Below are positions 60,478-64,000 of a DNA stretch of 64,000 nt, piece by piece. The notes under the pieces were generated by a model. It was given only the letters and a program-made list of their open reading frames with translations, had not been told where the DNA came from and did no database searches. The stretch spans positions 1 to 64,000 of the forward strand of contig NZ_JASLDS010000061.1 of the NCBI RefSeq assembly GCF_030151385.1, in the 5' to 3' direction. Each line of letters begins with the position of its first letter. Within the stretch, counting starts at the first letter, position 1. A program made the translations under genes and the position numbers. This DNA is from Soonwooa sp. (GTDB lineage Bacteria > Bacteroidota > Bacteroidia > Flavobacteriales > Weeksellaceae).

Positions 60478-61200
60478 TTACAATCCAAAATTTTCTTTGA
60501 AGATAACGGCTTGTCGGCGCGATATTTCGACATCGTTGTTATTCGGAAGTTTTACCATAAGGTTGCCACTGAACCAAGGTTCTATATTTTGGATAAAACC
60601 TACATTGATAATCGTATTTCGGTTGGCGCGAAAATATTTGTCTGCGGGCAATTTCTTTTCGATGAGGTTAAGCGATTTTGAAAGCATTGCTTTTTCATTT
60701 CTAAAAAATACTTTGGTATAATTGCCTTCCACTTCGAAAAGGTAGATTTCCGAAATGCGAACCATCCAACATTTTTCGCCATCTTTTATAAAAATCTGAT
60801 CATTAAAGTCCAGTTTCTTATCCAACTTTTCTGCACGTTCTTCAATTTTTTCGGCGACTTTTTCAAGAGCTTGGTCAAGGCGTTTTGGATTAATTGGTTT
60901 TAGAAGATAGTCGAGTGCATTGTATTCAAAAGATTTAATGGCAAATTCATCAAAAGCTGTTGTGAAAATAACCATCGGCACATCATCCAAACTTTCTAAA
61001 AGTTGAAAACCATCGCGTCCCGGAAGTTGGATGTCCAAAAAGATAAGATCAGGTTGTAGGTCTTTTATCAAGGCTTCTGCGATGTCTGCATTTTCGGCTT
61101 CACCAAGAAGTTCGATGTGTTTGTGTTGCTGGAGTAGTTCTTTCAGCTCGTTGCGAGCAAGACGCGAATCTTCAACAATGATGGCTTTTATCTTTTTCAT
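60478..61200 (-). CDS. LytTR family response regulator
   Basis: The 240-residue protein has a receiver domain with phospho-acceptor Asp56 (IFLDIQLPG) and Lys in YLLKPINPKR, then a LytTR DNA-binding domain (about 135-240, WMVRISEIYLFEVEGNYTKVFF, FRANRNTIINVGFI). It follows its kinase gene by three bases. It likely regulates its own operon or envelope genes. Confidence 0.93.
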   Translation of the reverse strand: MKKIKAIIVEDSRLARNELKELLQQHKHIELLGEAENADIAEALIKDLQPDLIFLDIQLPGRDGFQLLESLDDVPMVIFTTAFDEFAIKSFEYNALDYLLKPINPKRLDQALEKVAEKIEERAEKLDKKLDFNDQIFIKDGEKCWMVRISEIYLFEVEGNYTKVFFRNEKAMLSKSLNLIEKKLPADKYFRANRNTIINVGFIQNIEPWFSGNLMVKLPNNNDVEISRRQAVIFKENFGL

Positions 61201-61203
61201 ATT

Positions 61204-62292
61204 TTAACTTTTCAAAACATCTTTTTTAATTCTGATGTGCGCAACAACATTGTCGGTTTCTTCTTCAAGAACAAATGTTGCTTGGTTGTCATAGAGAAGT
61301 TTTAGACGTTCCTCAATATTTTTAATTCCGATTTGTGTGCCTTTTTCGGAAGTGTTTAGTTGTCCTGAGTTTTTAACTAAAAGATTAAATGCGTCATCAT
61401 CTTCGTAGGATTTTACCAAAACAAAACCACCATCTTTTAAAATAGAAATTCCGTGTTTAACGGCATTTTCGACCAACATTTGCAAAATCATTGGTGGAAC
61501 ATAATAGTGATAATGCGCTTTGGGAATTTCAATATTATAGTTAAGTCGTTCTTCGTATTGGATTTTCGAAATTTCGAGGAAGTTCTCAACTGTTTCGATT
61601 TCTTGTTCTAGAGGTACAAAATTATTTTTCCCCGATAGGAGCGAAGACCGCAACAATTCGGAAAGTCGCGTAATCATTTCCTTAGTTTTTTGAGGGTCTT
61701 CTTGTACCAAACCTCGGATGTTATTAAGACTGTTAAAAATAAAGTGTGGATTAATCTGACCTTTTAGAGTGTTAAGGTTGGCTTCTTTTAAGTTTTTTTC
61801 GATGGTGAGTTTTTGCTTAAGCTCATTTTGATTCATCGCATAAATCTTGTATGCATAGATGAAAATTAACCATGTTAAGGAAATAAAAAAGAAATAAAAG
61901 TAATTAACCAAACGCTTTTCGAATACTATCTTTTCGGTAAAGTGGAATCTTTCGTTTTTAGGAATAAAGAAGTTCTGCGACTCTTGTAATATTGGCCAAA
62001 AGCTCGCTTGGAAAATAATATGAAATATGGATAAACTTGCTAAAACAATAAGAATACTTTTCGCGCTCAAAAGTCCAAAATGTTCGGCTTTTTCTAAAAC
62101 GGTAACGCTGAGGTTAGAAACGATGTATAGCATTAAAACACACAGGAACAGCTCGAAAACCCAAAACATTTGATATTCTTCGCCGTACACATCTACAAAG
62201 ATTAACTTTTTGAAAGTTAAAAAGAAAAATATAAAACACGTCAAAAATATGATGGTTGCAAGATGGTAACGCCAATTGCTTATTAATTTCAT
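61204..62292 (-). CDS. LytS-type sensor histidine kinase
   Basis: The 362-residue protein has four membrane segments in the first 150 residues and the His_kinase domain with LKGQINPHFIFNSLNNIRGL (phospho-acceptor His) and a degenerate HATPase (PPMILQMLVENAVKHGI, IGIKNIEERLKLLY). Partner of the LytTR regulator downstream. Confidence 0.92.
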   Translation of the reverse strand: MKLISNWRYHLATIIFLTCFIFFFLTFKKLIFVDVYGEEYQMFWVFELFLCVLMLYIVSNLSVTVLEKAEHFGLLSAKSILIVLASLSIFHIIFQASFWPILQESQNFFIPKNERFHFTEKIVFEKRLVNYFYFFFISLTWLIFIYAYKIYAMNQNELKQKLTIEKNLKEANLNTLKGQINPHFIFNSLNNIRGLVQEDPQKTKEMITRLSELLRSSLLSGKNNFVPLEQEIETVENFLEISKIQYEERLNYNIEIPKAHYHYYVPPMILQMLVENAVKHGISILKDGGFVLVKSYEDDDAFNLLVKNSGQLNTSEKGTQIGIKNIEERLKLLYDNQATFVLEEETDNVVAHIRIKKDVLKS

Positions 62293-62316
62293 GTTTACTC
62301 TAAATTTTTGCGTGCT

Positions 62317-62562
62317 CTAAAGATTTCTTTTCTTTAATTCAGATTCTAAAGCATCAGTTTTTTTTGAGCCTTTGTAAAGTAAGTAAGTCAAAAATGCAGG
62401 CAGCAAAAAAGGAAGTTTGAATCCTTTCGCCCAAAACGCAACACCAGCAATTCCTGCGGCAAAGCCAATTAATACGGCATTAATGATTTTGGTGGATTTT
62501 AAAGATTTTTTAGCAGTTAATAATTCTTCATTGCTAAGTGCAGCATAGTCGATTTCTGGCAT
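62317..62562 (-). CDS. Small 2-TM membrane protein, LytTR operon
   Basis: The 81-residue protein has a short N-terminal helix (YAALSNEELLTAKKS), two membrane segments and a charged end (ALESELKKRN). The layout is the same as the gene upstream, with DYxxLxxEEL at the start of both. Similar small proteins occur with LytTR systems in Flavobacteriia. Role unknown; a modulator of the LytS kinase is possible. Confidence 0.65.
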   Translation of the reverse strand: MPEIDYAALSNEELLTAKKSLKSTKIINAVLIGFAAGIAGVAFWAKGFKLPFLLPAFLTYLLYKGSKKTDALESELKKRNL

Positions 62563-62565
62563 ATT

Positions 62566-62826
62566 TTATTTTTTTCTACTTTTTAATTCTTTATCAATCG
62601 TTGCAAATGTTGTATAGATCGGCAACAATGTAATTGGCAAAACAAAAATAGGAATTGCTGTCGCAATATTAAACCTCGAAAAGCCTTTATATGCAATAAT
62701 TCCGAAATAGACCAACATCAAAACAAGCCAAATGCTTCCAAAAGCAATGACCATCTTTTTTTGTTTGTCTCGTAATACCTGCAATTCTTCTGTTGGTAAA
62801 TCCGAGTAATCTTGTTTTTTTTCCAT
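62566..62826 (-). CDS. Small 2-TM membrane protein, LytTR operon, second copy
   Basis: The 86-residue protein has DYSDLPTEELQVLRDKQKK, two membrane segments and a basic end IDKELKSRKK. It is likely a paralogue of the 62317 gene and is three bases upstream of it. Confidence 0.65.
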   Translation of the reverse strand: MEKKQDYSDLPTEELQVLRDKQKKMVIAFGSIWLVLMLVYFGIIAYKGFSRFNIATAIPIFVLPITLLPIYTTFATIDKELKSRKK

Positions 62827-62847
62827 TTTTAAATTTTAAAAGAAATA

Positions 62848-62913
62848 TTAAGCAAAAAATTGTGTGATAAAATCGATGATTTTAACAGCAAGTTCGATGA
62901 TTAGTGTGACCAT
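62848..62913 (-). CDS. Candidate 21-residue hydrophobic peptide
   Basis: ATG (62913) to TAA (62848) encodes MVTLIIELAVKIIDFITQFF and a final Ala: hydrophobic with Glu, Lys and Asp spaced as in an amphipathic helix. It is preceded by an A-rich leader and by a -7 element (62943-62950), and lies 21 bases ahead of the 2-TM gene. It is too short to be sure, and is an inference from position and composition. Confidence 0.4.
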   Translation of the reverse strand: MVTLIIELAVKIIDFITQFFA

Positions 62914-62942
62914 GATATTTTGTTTTTGAAGTTTTTCTGAAA

Positions 62943-62950
62943 CAAATATA
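62943..62950 (-). promoter_or_regulatory. -7 promoter element of the LytTR operon
   Basis: Minus-strand TATATTTG fits TAnnTTTG. No TTTG at the usual -33 distance, but TTGG occurs about 15 bases upstream. Confidence 0.45.
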
Positions 62951-63016
62951 ATATCATTGTTCTACCAATTACATTTATAATTGACGAACGGTAATTTTGA
63001 AATGCCGAGTGGTAAA

Positions 63017-63658
63017 TTACGGTATCTGAATTTTCTCTCCACCGAATTTTGGCTCAACGCCAAAGAACATATCCCAATAAACTTTGGCTCTAGCAAACTT
63101 CTCGCGAAGATTAGTTTTGAATCCTGCATTTTTGTTGACATCTTTGGCATTGTAACCATAAGCTTTGATGCCGTTTTGTTGTGCTAAGAAAATCGCACGC
63201 TGATTATGGAACTTCTGTGAGATAATTACATAAGAGCTTTGACCAAAAATATCTTTTGCTCTAACCACAGAATCTAAAGTTCGGAAGCCTGCAAAATCTT
63301 CAAAAATGTGATTTTCGGGAATGCCTTTTTCTATTAAAGCCAACTTCATATCTTCGGGTTCGTTGTAGCTTTTTCGAGAATTATCGCCACTTACAATAAA
63401 GTATTGTACTTTTCCAGCTTTGTACAATTCTGTGGCAGCATCGATTCTATAATTAAAATAAAGATTGGGATATCCATTTGCTAAAGTCTTGCTAGCACCA
63501 AGAACCAAACCGACTTTCTCGTTCGGAACGTCATCGATGTTAAAAGAATTAAAAGCTTCTGTCTTACTTTCTATGGAATGGTTAGCCCACCAAATAAAAA
63601 GGGCTGATACTACGGCGAGTATCAGTCCGATTAATATTATTTTTTTGAAAATTTTCAT
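63017..63658 (-). CDS. SanA/YdcF (DUF218) family protein
   Basis: The 213-residue protein has an N-terminal membrane anchor (about 6-24) and the DUF218 domain with KVGLVLGASKTLANGYPNLYFNYRI, VSGDNSRKSYNEPEDM and the C-terminal FHNQRAIFLAQQNG. SanA in E. coli is involved in the envelope barrier (vancomycin exclusion at high temperature). Separate from the LytTR operon by about 70 bases. Confidence 0.85.
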   Translation of the reverse strand: MKIFKKIILIGLILAVVSALFIWWANHSIESKTEAFNSFNIDDVPNEKVGLVLGASKTLANGYPNLYFNYRIDAATELYKAGKVQYFIVSGDNSRKSYNEPEDMKLALIEKGIPENHIFEDFAGFRTLDSVVRAKDIFGQSSYVIISQKFHNQRAIFLAQQNGIKAYGYNAKDVNKNAGFKTNLREKFARAKVYWDMFFGVEPKFGGEKIQIP

Positions 63659-63727
63659 TCTAAAATTCGTGTGATTTAATCGAATTTTAAAAATATGATT
63701 TATTTATTGCTTTTCAAAAATTTTAGT

Positions 63728-64000
63728 TTAAAAATCTAATCCATTCGGAAAGGCTTTTTTTCTGAAGATATACAAAAGGATTGCGCCAACAGTAATCGCA
63801 GAATCGGCAACATTAAAGATATATTTGAAAAACTCTAGCGGCTGTCCACCAACGAGAGGTACCCATTTGGGCCAAGTGGTATCAACCAAAGGAAAGTATA
63901 TCATGTCAACCACGCAACCGTGCATAAACTGAGAATAACCTTGTCCAAAACCTGTCAAACTTGAAACGCCGTCGTAACTTATCCAGTAACCAACACTTTC
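63728..64000 (-). CDS. lspA: Lipoprotein signal peptidase LspA, C-terminal part
   Basis: The reading frame continues to the right edge, so the N-terminus is missing. The visible 90 residues have HGCVVDMIYFP with the first catalytic Asp and FNVADSAIT with the second, then a final membrane segment (VGAILLYIF). LspA cleaves prolipoprotein signal peptides in the inner membrane. Confidence 0.87.
   Translation of the reverse strand, partial: ESVGYWISYDGVSSLTGFGQGYSQFMHGCVVDMIYFPLVDTTWPKWVPLVGGQPLEFFKYIFNVADSAITVGAILLYIFRKKAFPNGLDF

Noticed and set aside
62981..63187. Plus-strand 68-residue frame under the SanA gene
   Set aside because: It is antisense to the well supported DUF218 gene.

Overview
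The window is a low-GC, densely packed stretch of a Bacteroidota chromosome, most likely from the Flavobacteriia family Weeksellaceae (Chryseobacterium-like). The grounds are type IX secretion sorting domains, a GLPGLI-family protein, DUF4919, DUF4293 and DUF6122 proteins, -7 promoter elements of the form TAnnTTTG, few Shine-Dalgarno sites, and a Rho factor with a long disordered insertion. No tRNA, rRNA, CRISPR array, prophage or insertion sequence was seen. The assignment rests on sequence features alone.

Layout. 1-8410: the start of an S46 peptidase, a META lipoprotein, OsmC, HflX, DUF4919, a CPA1 antiporter, a CAT-like acetyltransferase, an AlkD-like protein, DUF6122, a group III truncated haemoglobin, a YkgJ protein and two tiny secreted Lys-rich proteins. 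8446-12345 (minus): hemA-hemC-hemD-hemE. 12602-18945 (plus): the elongasome operon mreB-mreC-mreD-PBP2-rodA, then a VanX-type dipeptidase. 19203-21233: three tandem secreted proteins with TonB-C-like domains, the first interrupted by TGA. 21388-28252: miaB, a YhcG/DUF1016 nuclease with a palindrome array in its coding sequence, a sigma-54 activator, LptE and a repeat-rich acidic protein. 28264-29715: a NarL-type two-component system. 29995-37887: an M48 peptidase and RDD gene, then SpoIIM, a membrane protein, DUF4129, DUF4350, MoxR and DUF58. 37980-45859: a second OsmC, a 2OG-Fe(II) oxygenase, rho, DUF4293, an MsbA-like ABC exporter, CsaA and a sorted secreted protein.

45903-53853 (minus) holds a sufA-X-sufB-sufC-(YhcG)-sufD Fe-S assembly cluster followed by a pair of related membrane proteins and a HExxH protein. 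54047-64000 holds a GLPGLI protein, trpS, a pair of SP-TPR-TM regulators (one with an AraC domain), a second sorted HAF-like protein, a LytTR two-component system with two small 2-TM proteins and a candidate 21-residue leader peptide, a SanA/YdcF protein and the end of lspA.

The most unusual signals are: (i) four consecutive 36-nt units inside the first yhcG gene, each able to fold as a palindrome, with different but still complementary arms, and a perfect 17-nt palindrome of the same core at the equivalent place in the second yhcG; (ii) a TGG-to-TGA change that truncates a secreted protein whose remaining 28 codons are intact; (iii) several families of intergenic repeats, two of them present twice; (iv) interleaved divergent promoters for rho and a DUF4293 gene; (v) a small hydrophobic peptide gene heading the LytTR operon.
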